Shown one piece after another: positions 41,875 to 49,770 of a DNA stretch of 56,347 nt. Position 1 is the first letter of the stretch; each line of letters starts with the position of its first letter. The stretch is taken from contig NZ_WXZL01000024.1 of NCBI RefSeq assembly GCF_009982895.1, positions 1-56,347 of the forward strand. Direction: 5' to 3'. The notes under the pieces are model-generated. The model did not search any database and was not told where the DNA came from. It saw only the letters and a list, made by a program, of their open reading frames with translations. A program made the translations under genes and the position numbers. This stretch comes from Deinococcus alpinitundrae (lineage in GTDB: Bacteria; Deinococcota; Deinococci; Deinococcales; Deinococcaceae).

Positions 41875-42999
41875 TCAGCTGGGAAGGGTGGTCTCGGTGA
41901 GCGCGCCATTGAGGGGGTCGATGTTCAACGCCTTTCCCGCCTCCATGGCGTTCACCCCACCATTCAGCCAGGTCTGCAGGCGTGCCAGGGCCTTTATCCC
42001 GTCGGGAGCGCCAGGCCGGTCGAGTGGCGCGTGGTACGTGCCTTCCAGCAGGTCGTGCCAGACGGGAACTCCTGCGTCCCGCAGGCGCTCGGCGAACGGT
42101 TCACTGGCGCGTCGGAGCGAGTCCCAACCACAGCTGAGCACGTAGGTGGGTGGGAGGCCGCCGAGGTTCGCCAGGCCAGGGGCGACGTAGGCGTCCAGGG
42201 GCGCCGGGCCGGCCCAGTTCTGGAACATGGCTTCTACCCAGACATCATTCACTATGGGTTTGGGCGAGGTGGCGAGCGAAGCGGCGACTTCGGCACTGGG
42301 GGGCGCGAGCGTGGGCTGCACCACCGGATACTCGAGGACCAGCGAGGCCGGTTGCGCGTCGTTCAGGTCCCGCAGTCGCAGCGCCACCCCCGCCGCCAGG
42401 CACCCGCCGGCGCTCGCGCCGCCGAGATGCAGCTGCCCTGGACTCACGCCCAACTGGTCGGCGTTGCGAACTGCCCAGCGCCAGCCGGCCAGCACGTCCT
42501 GATGCGGAACGGGGTAACGCACGCCGTTGAGACTCATGCGGTAATCGACCGACAGCACCGGAATCCCGGTGGCGGCCAGTTCCAGGGACGGCCAGTGCGC
42601 CTCCTCCTGCTCCAGTCCGCCCAGCAGGAACGCGCCGCCATGAACCCAGACGAACGCAGCGTCCTTCCGGGCCACACCGGCCGGCGGCAGGTACAGTCGG
42701 GCACGCACCTGCCCATCGGCATTGTCCGCATAGATCTCACGGGTGACCACCTCCCGCAGCTGCGGGCGCGCCGCGAGCAGGGGTCCTTGCCAGGTGGCCG
42801 GACTGGGAATCCCGCCCGCCACCTCCAGCATGCGCAGGGTTTCCGGGAACGGGGCCAGCGGGCCCTCAGTCTTGAGGAGCCGCGTGAGGATCTGGTCGCG
42901 CAGGGGGACGGGAAGGGCTTTCACGGCGCGCAGGGGGTATCCCATCACGGTGGCTTTGCGCTGATTGACTGGGGGCATGTGTTCGAGGGGAGTCGTCAT
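41875..42999 (-). CDS. HSL-type alpha/beta hydrolase (esterase)
   Basis: This 374-residue cytosolic esterase of the hormone-sensitive-lipase family has the oxyanion motif HGG (120-122, VWVHGGAFLLGG) and the nucleophile Ser196 in GGASAGG. It has no signal peptide. It is the last gene of a minus-strand cluster with a GH3 glycosidase (147 bp upstream), an SGNH hydrolase, a TetR regulator and an MFS transporter. A role in removing acyl groups from a glycoside is inferred from that context. Confidence 0.83.
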   Translation of the reverse strand: MTTPLEHMPPVNQRKATVMGYPLRAVKALPVPLRDQILTRLLKTEGPLAPFPETLRMLEVAGGIPSPATWQGPLLAARPQLREVVTREIYADNADGQVRARLYLPPAGVARKDAAFVWVHGGAFLLGGLEQEEAHWPSLELAATGIPVLSVDYRMSLNGVRYPVPHQDVLAGWRWAVRNADQLGVSPGQLHLGGASAGGCLAAGVALRLRDLNDAQPASLVLEYPVVQPTLAPPSAEVAASLATSPKPIVNDVWVEAMFQNWAGPAPLDAYVAPGLANLGGLPPTYVLSCGWDSLRRASEPFAERLRDAGVPVWHDLLEGTYHAPLDRPGAPDGIKALARLQTWLNGGVNAMEAGKALNIDPLNGALTETTLPS

Positions 43000-43146
43000 G
43001 GGGAATACCTCAGGGGAAGGCCAGGTCGAAAACCGGGCGAAGCGAGATGCGGTGGACTTCCAACGGCACCCGAGCCCAGCAGGGTTCGGCGGCGAGGGTC
43101 AGGCGAGGTGTAGATATGCGTCCGGCCACACTGAGCGTGCTCAGGA

Positions 43147-45408
43147 TCAGGAGGAAGCCGCGACCGGCCCCGGTGCGGCTCCCCGGCTGAGGGCCAGCAG
43201 CGGCGCGACCGTATCCTCCGGGACCTTCAGGAAGCTCAGCACCCGCCTGAGTGGCATGGATTCGGTCATGCGGATCAGGCCTTCGAGCCTCTCCTTCGTT
43301 TCCGGATCGTCTGCCTGCGGCACCGCGCGCAGCAGACCCTGGCGGAACATCTGGCCGATGACCGGGTGGCCCAGCCATTCGCTCATGGTGGAGTCGAGGC
43401 TCAGCACCATCTGGGTTACGTCTCCTTCGAGCTGCACGGCCATCTCCGCGACGATGACGTGCGCGTTCTCCCCGATCTGCACGCGGTGCTCGCCGGGCGT
43501 GACGGCCCATCCGTGTTGCAGGACGTCGTAGTAGGCGAAGGCGCGGCGATCGAGTTCCAGGGTCACGACGCGTGACTCGCCAGCCTGCAGAGCGACCTTC
43601 TGGAAGGCGCGCAGCTCCCGGACAGGACGACGCACCGAGCCACTGGCGGGAGAAACGTATACCTGCACCACCTGGGCTCCCGCGCGGTCGCCCGTGTTCG
43701 TGACCGTCACGGAGACGCCCGCGGTGTCCTTGCCGGTGACCTGGACGATGAGATCACTCATCTCAAAGCTGGTGTACGTCAGCCCGTGCCCGAACGGGTA
43801 CCGCACCGGCACTCCGATCGTCTCGTAGGCGCGGTAACCGACCATCACCCCTTCGCCGTAGCGCACGTGGCCCTGCTCTCCGGGGAAGTTCAGGTAACTC
43901 GGGGTGTCTTGCAGGCGGAACGGCAGGCTCTCCGCGAGGCGCCCGGAGGGGCTCGCCACGCCGAACAGCAGGTCCGCAGTGGCCCCGCCTCCAGCCTGTC
44001 CGAGCAGCCAGCCTTCCAGGATCGCGTCCACGTCATCATGCCAACCTTCCAGGGACACCACACCGCCGTTCGACAGCACCACGACCGTGCACGGGCTGAC
44101 GGCCGCCACCGCCTTGATCAGCTGCACCTGCAGAGCCGGCAGGTCGAGGGTGGCGCGGTCGAAGCCTTCGGATTCTTCGCGCTCGGAGAGGCCGGCGAAG
44201 ATGACTGTGACCTCCGCCTTACGGGCAGCGTCGACAGCCTCAGCACGCAGGCCCGCGGCGTCTCCTGAACCGTCCAGCGAGTAACCCGGGGCGAAACTTA
44301 CGGTGCAGCCGCGCGCTTCGGCGAGCTGCTCGATGGCCTCCAGGCCCGAGTCGACCCGGATGGGGTTGATGTGCGAACTGCCTCCGCCCTGAAAGCGGGG
44401 AGCGGTTGCGAACGCCCCGATGACGGCGATCCGTCTGTTCTGCTGAAGAGGCAATGCCGCGCGGTCGTTCTTCAGCAGTACCGCGCACTCGGCCGCCACC
44501 TCACGGGCCAGGACGTGGTGGGCTTCCACGTCGATCTCTCCGGCTGCCGGGGCAGGGCGCGCGGTGAGCGCGAGGACCCGCCGGACCGACACGTCGACCT
44601 GCTCCTCGCTGAGGCGGCCTTCCCGGACGGCCTGCACGAGTTCCGCGTCGGTGCGGCCGTCCCGACCGGGCATCTCCAGGTCCAGGCCGGCGGCGAGCGC
44701 GGCCACCCGGTTCGTCACGGCCCCCCAATCACTCACGACGGCCCCCTCGAAGCCCCACTCGTTCCGGAGCACCTCGGTCAGCAGCCAGGGGTTCTCGGAA
44801 GCGTACACGCCGTTGAGCTTGTTGTAAGCGCTCATGACCGTGGCTGGTTGGGCTTCTTTCACGACCCGCTCGAAGGCCGGCAGGTAGATCTCGCGCAGGG
44901 TGCGCTCGTCCACCTCGGCATTGACGCGCATCCGGTCAGTCTCCTGGTTGTTGGCCGCGAAATGCTTGACGGACGCGCCTGGGCCTTCAGCTTGCAGCGC
45001 CTGAACGTGAGCACTGGCGAGCACGCCGGTCAGCAGCGGATCTTCGCTGTAATACTCGAAGTTCCGGCCGCACAGGGGGCTGCGTTTGATGTTCACGCCC
45101 GGCCCGAGGTTGATGGCCACGCCCAGCGCACGGGCTTCCTGACCGACCGCCGCGCCGATCTTCGCGGCGACGTCCGGGTTCCAGCTGCTGGCGACCGCCA
45201 CCGCGGGCGGGAAGCAGGTGGCCGGGCTGGCGTTCAGACCCAGGTGATCGGTGGCTTCCGCCTGCAAGCGGATCCCGTGCGGCCCGTCGGTCAGGAGCAG
45301 CGACGGAATGCCGGCCTCCTCGATCGGTTTGGTGCGCCAGAAGTCGAGGCCGGACAGCAGCGAGGCTTTCTGCTCCAGGGTCAGGGTGCTGAGATCGACG
45401 TGGGTCAT
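43147..45408 (-). CDS. Glycoside hydrolase family 3 beta-glucosidase
   Basis: This 753-residue GH3 enzyme has the (alpha/beta)8 domain with TDGPHGIR, KHFAANNQE (about 148-156) and nucleophile Asp227 in VVSDWGAV. An alpha/beta sandwich domain follows (about 290-510), with KNDRAALPL and GGSSHINPI, and then a C-terminal fibronectin-III-like domain (about 570-660). No signal peptide is seen, so it hydrolyses imported glycosides in the cytosol. The length is normal for the family. It follows the SGNH hydrolase gene (37 bp gap) in one operon. Confidence 0.93.
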   Translation of the reverse strand: MTHVDLSTLTLEQKASLLSGLDFWRTKPIEEAGIPSLLLTDGPHGIRLQAEATDHLGLNASPATCFPPAVAVASSWNPDVAAKIGAAVGQEARALGVAINLGPGVNIKRSPLCGRNFEYYSEDPLLTGVLASAHVQALQAEGPGASVKHFAANNQETDRMRVNAEVDERTLREIYLPAFERVVKEAQPATVMSAYNKLNGVYASENPWLLTEVLRNEWGFEGAVVSDWGAVTNRVAALAAGLDLEMPGRDGRTDAELVQAVREGRLSEEQVDVSVRRVLALTARPAPAAGEIDVEAHHVLAREVAAECAVLLKNDRAALPLQQNRRIAVIGAFATAPRFQGGGSSHINPIRVDSGLEAIEQLAEARGCTVSFAPGYSLDGSGDAAGLRAEAVDAARKAEVTVIFAGLSEREESEGFDRATLDLPALQVQLIKAVAAVSPCTVVVLSNGGVVSLEGWHDDVDAILEGWLLGQAGGGATADLLFGVASPSGRLAESLPFRLQDTPSYLNFPGEQGHVRYGEGVMVGYRAYETIGVPVRYPFGHGLTYTSFEMSDLIVQVTGKDTAGVSVTVTNTGDRAGAQVVQVYVSPASGSVRRPVRELRAFQKVALQAGESRVVTLELDRRAFAYYDVLQHGWAVTPGEHRVQIGENAHVIVAEMAVQLEGDVTQMVLSLDSTMSEWLGHPVIGQMFRQGLLRAVPQADDPETKERLEGLIRMTESMPLRRVLSFLKVPEDTVAPLLALSRGAAPGPVAASS

Positions 45409-45445
45409 GAAACGCTCCTTGGGAAGGTGAAAGGGCCGGTGCCGT

Positions 45446-46312
45446 TCACGGCTGTGGCGCGTCCGGGGTCCGCAGCCAGGGTTCGATGACGTCGGCGATG
45501 AGCTTTGCGCCCTGGTCGTTGAAGTGAATGGAGTCGGTCTGGAGCGTGAGGCCGGTGCGGGCCGAGACGTCGTCCCAGCGGTGGCCGAGAATGTTGTGCA
45601 TCCAGGCGGCCCGAAGGATCAGGCCGCCGACTCTGGACTGATCGAACGGCTGCCGGGGCCTGGACGGTTGAGCACGCAACCACGCGTCCATCTGCTCATA
45701 GACCGGGAGGTACACCGCACCCAGCTCGGCGGCGATGGCCCGGACCGCCTGGTTGAACAACTGGACGCTCTCGTTGGCCTCAGCATCCAGGTCTTCGCCC
45801 AGGGGCGGGATGGAGCACAGGGCGATGCGGGCCGGTGTGGCCTGCTGCAGGCGGGTGACGATCCCCCGCAGGTTCCCGGTGTACCACTCGGGCGTCATCG
45901 CCTGTGGGAGCTTCTTCAGGGCCTGGTTGAGCGGCGGCAGGAACCCGCCGCGCAGGTACGCCTGGAGGTCGTTGGTTCCGACCAGGATGACGACGACGTC
46001 CGGATGCGACTCGGTCACGGGGTCCAGGCGCTCCAGCAGGTTGTACGTGGTGTCGCCGCCGACGCCCGCATTCATGAAGCGGTAACCGTCACGTCCTAAC
46101 CGCCCTGCCAGCACGTCCACGAAGCTGGCGCTCATCAGGCCTTCGGTAATGCTGTCCCCGAAGAAGGTCACCAGGGTTTCCCCAGGTCCCTTGTGCTGCG
46201 CGGTAATCTTGCGGGGAAAGGGAAGCAGTTTGCGCACGAAGGCCGCCAATGCGGTTCCCAGGGCGAGCGTTACGGCGATTACCAGTCCGAGTCGCGAGCG
46301 TGATCTTGACAT
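45446..46312 (-). CDS. SGNH/GDSL-type esterase with N-terminal membrane helix
   Basis: This 288-residue hydrolase has a signal or anchor helix (about 8-26) and all four SGNH blocks: FFGDSITEG, NAGVGGDTT, ILVGTNDLQ and DSIHFNDQGA. These resemble acyl- or carbohydrate esterases. It lies 3 bp downstream of a TetR gene and 37 bp upstream of the GH3 gene, so it is in the middle of an operon that seems to act on acylated glycosides (inference). Confidence 0.85.
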   Translation of the reverse strand: MSRSRSRLGLVIAVTLALGTALAAFVRKLLPFPRKITAQHKGPGETLVTFFGDSITEGLMSASFVDVLAGRLGRDGYRFMNAGVGGDTTYNLLERLDPVTESHPDVVVILVGTNDLQAYLRGGFLPPLNQALKKLPQAMTPEWYTGNLRGIVTRLQQATPARIALCSIPPLGEDLDAEANESVQLFNQAVRAIAAELGAVYLPVYEQMDAWLRAQPSRPRQPFDQSRVGGLILRAAWMHNILGHRWDDVSARTGLTLQTDSIHFNDQGAKLIADVIEPWLRTPDAPQP

Positions 46313-46315
46313 TCG

Positions 46316-46996
46316 TTACTCCTTTCTGGCCGGGCCCTGCGCTGGGAGGGAGGCGCGCAGGTGATCGAGGTACAGGCCGATCATGTTGTGGAAGACGCGG
46401 AGCTGCTCGTCCAGTGGGACGCCCTGTTCCTCGGCGAGCAGCTCCCCGCGGGCGGCCATCTGCTGCAGGAACGCCAGGATGGTGTTGTAAGCCACGACGA
46501 CGCTCGCGTACGGGAAGTCGCCGGTGTTCAGCCGGGAGAGACTCACGACCCGCTGGACCTGCTCGCGGTACCAGGCGGCCAGTTCCGTACTGGGGTAGTG
46601 GTCGCCGTATAGGTGGTCGAACATGCCGAGGTAGCGGTAGGCGTCGCGCAGCGTCTCGAAGTCGCGGATCATGGTCTGCGCGCGTCCTTTCAGGGCGTAG
46701 AGTCGCTGCTGAGCGTCAGAGCCAGTCTGGGAGGTGCTGGTGAACGGGTGGGCCGCGAGGCGTTCGAGCATCCGCACGGCAATCTCGAAGGACAGTGTGT
46801 CGCGGTCACCGAAGTACCGGTACAGGGTGACACGGTTGATCTCGGCTTCCTCAGCAATGTTGGCCATGGTCGATGCTTCCAGGCCTTTCTTCAGGAACAC
46901 GCGCTCAGCGGCGTTAAGAATGTTGATTCGCTGGGCGTCCACCTGGGTCGCGCCGGTCTGACGGACTGTTTCGAGTTTGGAGCTGTTGGTCTGCAT
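46316..46996 (-). CDS. TetR-family transcriptional regulator
   Basis: This 226-residue regulator has an N-terminal helix-turn-helix (about 25-70, NILNAAERVFLKKGLEAST, ANIAEEAEINRVTLYRYF) and a helical ligand domain. It lies between the MFS gene (10 bp upstream) and the SGNH gene (3 bp downstream) and is clearly cotranscribed with them. The GTGTTGCA-type palindromes upstream of the MFS gene (48553-48589) are the likely target. Confidence 0.87.
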   Translation of the reverse strand: MQTNSSKLETVRQTGATQVDAQRINILNAAERVFLKKGLEASTMANIAEEAEINRVTLYRYFGDRDTLSFEIAVRMLERLAAHPFTSTSQTGSDAQQRLYALKGRAQTMIRDFETLRDAYRYLGMFDHLYGDHYPSTELAAWYREQVQRVVSLSRLNTGDFPYASVVVAYNTILAFLQQMAARGELLAEEQGVPLDEQLRVFHNMIGLYLDHLRASLPAQGPARKE

Positions 46997-47006
46997 ACTG
47001 CTCTTT

Positions 47007-48287
47007 CTACCTGACCGCTCTGATGGGGAGGATGGTGGCGGCCCCGATCAGGCAGAACAGCATGGCGACGATGAAGACCGGGCCGAAGCCGAAACCCAGG
47101 CCGATAATGCCGGAACTGATGGCAGGGGCGAGCACCTGCCCAGCGGTGTTGGCGGTATTGAGGATGCCCATGTCCTTGCCGCGGTTCTCGCCGTCGGGCA
47201 GCACTTCGCTCATCAGCGCGGAATCCACCGCGAAGTAACAGCCCAGGCCAAGTCCGGACATCAGGGCGAACGCCAGCATGCCGGTGACCGTCGGCAGCAG
47301 GGCTGGCAACAGGGTCGCCACGGCGAACAGCAGGGTGGCGATGATCACCGGCAGTTTGCGCCGGCCGCTGCGGTCGGAGAGCGGCCCGCTGATCCCGGCG
47401 CTGATCAGGCTGCCGGCGAGGGTCAGCAGCGCCATCTCGCCGATCAATGCGGCGACCCGCGCGCCGCTGAGGTGGAGGTAGTCGGTCACGATGTACAGCT
47501 GATACGCGCCGACCATGGCGTAGCCGAGGATGATAATCAGCCGTCCGACGAGCGCCCAGTAGAAGTCCGTCGCGCCCTTGAGCGAAGGCAGGGCGAAGTG
47601 GCGCAGCAAGTTCTTGGCCTCGAAGGTTTCCCGCAGCACGTGACGGTTCGAAGTGTCGGGGGCGATCAGCACGGCGAGTATCGGCAGCACCGCCAGGACC
47701 AGGGCGAAGACCCGCAGGCCGTCGGACGGGTGATCCAGGTAATGGGCGCCGAGCAGCTGACTGCCCGCAGTCCCCAGAAAGAAGCCGAGGGCGACGATGG
47801 TGGCGACGGTCCCGCGTCGGGCCGGCGGGACCCGGTCGGGCAGCACCGCCATCAGGCTCGCCACCAGGGCGTTGGCGGCGAACTGCACTAGGCACCACAC
47901 GAAGACGAGTGCGCCTGTGGTCTGGGCGTTCGACAGGAAAAACATGGCCGCCCCGCCGGTCAGGCCGCCGCCGACGATCCAGGGGGTTCTCGACCCGAAC
48001 CGCGAGCGGGTCAGGTCGGACAGGGCGCCGAAGATGACGTTGGCCAGCAAGGCCGCAATGGCCCCGACGATTGTCAGGAGAGCGACGACGGCGACCTTGC
48101 TGTCCGGGGCGATCAGAGCGATCTTGGCCGGAAGTAGCACTGTGCCGGCGCCGGTGAGGGGCAGGACCCACGCGAAGGTGCCGAGCAGCATCCCGATGCT
48201 TGTGCGGGGCAAACTCGCGTGTGGGGTGGCGGGTGACGTCATGGCCGGCGCTGGTGCCGTCCCGGAACTCAGGGGATCTGTGGTCAT
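47007..48287 (-). CDS. MFS transporter
   Basis: This 426-residue, 12-helix permease starts at ATG 48287, which has AGGAGG 8 nt upstream; a longer frame from 48533 has no such signal. The MFS loop motif FGALSDLTRSRFGSRTPW (loop 2-3) and its repeat GPLSDRSGRRKLP (loop 8-9) are present. The loop resembles that of sugar/cation symporters. It leads the operon of TetR, SGNH, GH3 and esterase, so its substrate is probably a glycoside. Confidence 0.85.
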   Translation of the reverse strand: MTTDPLSSGTAPAPAMTSPATPHASLPRTSIGMLLGTFAWVLPLTGAGTVLLPAKIALIAPDSKVAVVALLTIVGAIAALLANVIFGALSDLTRSRFGSRTPWIVGGGLTGGAAMFFLSNAQTTGALVFVWCLVQFAANALVASLMAVLPDRVPPARRGTVATIVALGFFLGTAGSQLLGAHYLDHPSDGLRVFALVLAVLPILAVLIAPDTSNRHVLRETFEAKNLLRHFALPSLKGATDFYWALVGRLIIILGYAMVGAYQLYIVTDYLHLSGARVAALIGEMALLTLAGSLISAGISGPLSDRSGRRKLPVIIATLLFAVATLLPALLPTVTGMLAFALMSGLGLGCYFAVDSALMSEVLPDGENRGKDMGILNTANTAGQVLAPAISSGIIGLGFGFGPVFIVAMLFCLIGAATILPIRAVR

Positions 48288-48552
48288 CGGGAAACCTCCT
48301 TGAAGAGGGAAGGGAAGAAGGGCAGTTGGCAGCAGGGCCATGTGGTATTCACAGTCCTGAAAGAAGGGCGCCCGTTGCAGTTCCGGAAGCGAAAGGGCCA
48401 CTCGGGGACGCTTTGCTGCGGTGAAATGCGATCTACAAAGTGTTCGGTGCCTCTGACGCCGGCGGCGGCTCGTCGGATAGATTGACGTGCCAGAGTCCTG
48501 AGAGTCCTGGCGGACGAAAAATGAGCCCCGCATCCCTGATCAGGACCACTGA

Positions 48553-48589
48553 TGTAACACGATGTAGCCCTATGTAACACTGTGTTGCA
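48553..48589 (-). promoter_or_regulatory. Operator-like half-site and palindrome upstream of the MFS operon
   Basis: TGTAACAC at 48573-48580 pairs with GTGTTGCA at 48582-48589 as a 7-of-8 inverted repeat with one central base. A further TGTAACAC lies at 48553-48560, exactly 20 bp (two helical turns) away. This is a plausible double site for the TetR protein of the operon. It lies about 265 bp upstream of the MFS start. Confidence 0.45.
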
Positions 48590-48951
48590 TTAAAAGTCAA
48601 GCAATGCCACACTCCAGGGGCCAGGTGACCTCTTCTGAGGTAGCAATGAGTGGGACGAGGGCCGTCTACAAGAGACCGGTCCGGCGCTGCTCAGCCTTTC
48701 TCGTCACGCTTTTTGGATCGGCGCCCTGTCCTGTTCCTCCCGAAAGACATGTACGGCAGCACCTGCGGGATGCAGAGGAACCGCTCTTTCCTACGGTGAA
48801 AACATCAGATTGCGTTTTTTATGACTGGTAGGCTTCCTGGCACGTTCATTGCCTCTCGACATGGACCACTTCACGTTCCACGATGGGTGCTTGACGGCGC
48901 CTTGCCTTTGCCCTGTTCAGGCTGTGTTGTCTCCCTACCAGCGGAGACGTC
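48590..48951. other. Gap between the two TetR-controlled clusters
   Basis: This 360-bp stretch between the MFS operon upstream region and the end of the next TetR gene contains no frame I would call a gene and no strong hairpin. It includes an AT-rich patch near 48800 (GAAAACATCAGATTGCG). Nothing more can be said. Confidence 0.35.
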
Positions 48952-49626
48952 TCAGCCAGGTTCGTTCTGAAGGGGGACATCGGGAGGTGAACCGGTGGCG
49001 CTGGCCTGCAGACCTCTGATGATCAGGTCCAGAGCGAGGTCGAAGTGTGCGTCGCTGCCTTCTTGCGGCGCTGGGAGATACGGAGTGGTGTGGTAGCGCT
49101 TGGGGTAACGCCTGACCGCGCCGACTTCGACCTCGTACTCTTCCCGGGTAAACGCACCTTCCCGTTCGGCGCGCAGAAAGCCCGTCAGGAAGGTCAGCAG
49201 GAACTGTCCGGTCTGCCAGACGAGCGGGTCGGGAACACCGGCCTGACGCAGCAGCGTATAGAACGCATCCAGCGCTTCGAGTTCCCTGGGCGCATGTTCC
49301 AGGTACTGCAGGAAGCCGGTGAGGAAGCTGGGATGGCGAAAAGCCAGGCGGCGCAGGCTCTTCGCGCTGTGGCGCAGTTGTTCCTCCCAGGGAGCGGACG
49401 GATCCGCGGGCTGTTCGAGTTCGTCGAGGATCGCGAGGTACACGGCGTGGAGCAGGTCGTCTTTGGTGGCGTAGTAGTGGTACACCGCTTTGCTGCTGAC
49501 GCCAAGTTCGGTCGCGAGTCGGCGGGTGCTGAGCGCGTCGATGCCGTCCTGGTCGATCATGCCGAGGGCGGTGGCGATGATGCGGTCGGGGGTCAGAAGG
49601 GGCTGATCGGCAGGAGGTCTGGGCAT
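48952..49626 (-). CDS. TetR-family regulator divergent from the P450 gene
   Basis: This 224-residue regulator has a helix-turn-helix (about 13-58, DRIIATALGMIDQDGIDALS, RRLATELGVSSKAVYHYY) and a TetR C-terminal domain. I use ATG 49626; a TTG at 49632 is also possible. TAAAAT lies about 8 nt before the ATG, which suggests a leaderless message. Three copies of an operator-like palindrome lie in the 144-bp gap before the P450 gene, so this protein most likely represses both genes. Confidence 0.87.
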   Translation of the reverse strand: MPRPPADQPLLTPDRIIATALGMIDQDGIDALSTRRLATELGVSSKAVYHYYATKDDLLHAVYLAILDELEQPADPSAPWEEQLRHSAKSLRRLAFRHPSFLTGFLQYLEHAPRELEALDAFYTLLRQAGVPDPLVWQTGQFLLTFLTGFLRAEREGAFTREEYEVEVGAVRRYPKRYHTTPYLPAPQEGSDAHFDLALDLIIRGLQASATGSPPDVPLQNEPG

Positions 49627-49641
49627 ATCCAATTGATTTTA

Positions 49642-49733
49642 CTACGCGGTGAGTAGTAACGTATCTCAGCTACGCAGTGCGTAGTAAGACTGCCGACCGG
49701 AGTTTTCCATACATTCCACTACGCACTGCGTAA
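49642..49733. promoter_or_regulatory. Three operator palindromes in the TetR-P450 gap
   Basis: A 15-bp palindrome is present three times: CTACGCGGTGAGTAG (49642-49656, degenerate), CTACGCAGTGCGTAG (49670-49684, perfect) and CTACGCACTGCGTAA (49719-49733, one mismatch). The consensus is CTACGCA-N-TGCGTAG. The first overlaps the TetR promoter region and the third lies before the P450 ribosome binding site. Confidence 0.7.
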
Positions 49734-49770
49734 TTATCTCCACGCCCGGCTGCGTTCCAGAGGACTTCCT

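Noticed and set aside
41542..43113. 523-codon plus-strand frame
   Set aside because: It is antisense to the esterase gene and the SGNH gene end, Gly/Arg/Gln-rich and without any domain.
46891..48171. 426-codon minus-strand frame rich in Arg and Gly
   Set aside because: It is an alternative frame of the MFS gene and its composition is not that of a real protein.
48604..48831. 75-codon plus-strand frame in the large gap
   Set aside because: No start signal and no protein-like pattern; probably chance.
49642..49733. CRISPR-like repetition in the TetR-P450 gap
   Set aside because: Only three short palindromic 15-mers with uneven spacing and no unique spacers; they fit operators better.
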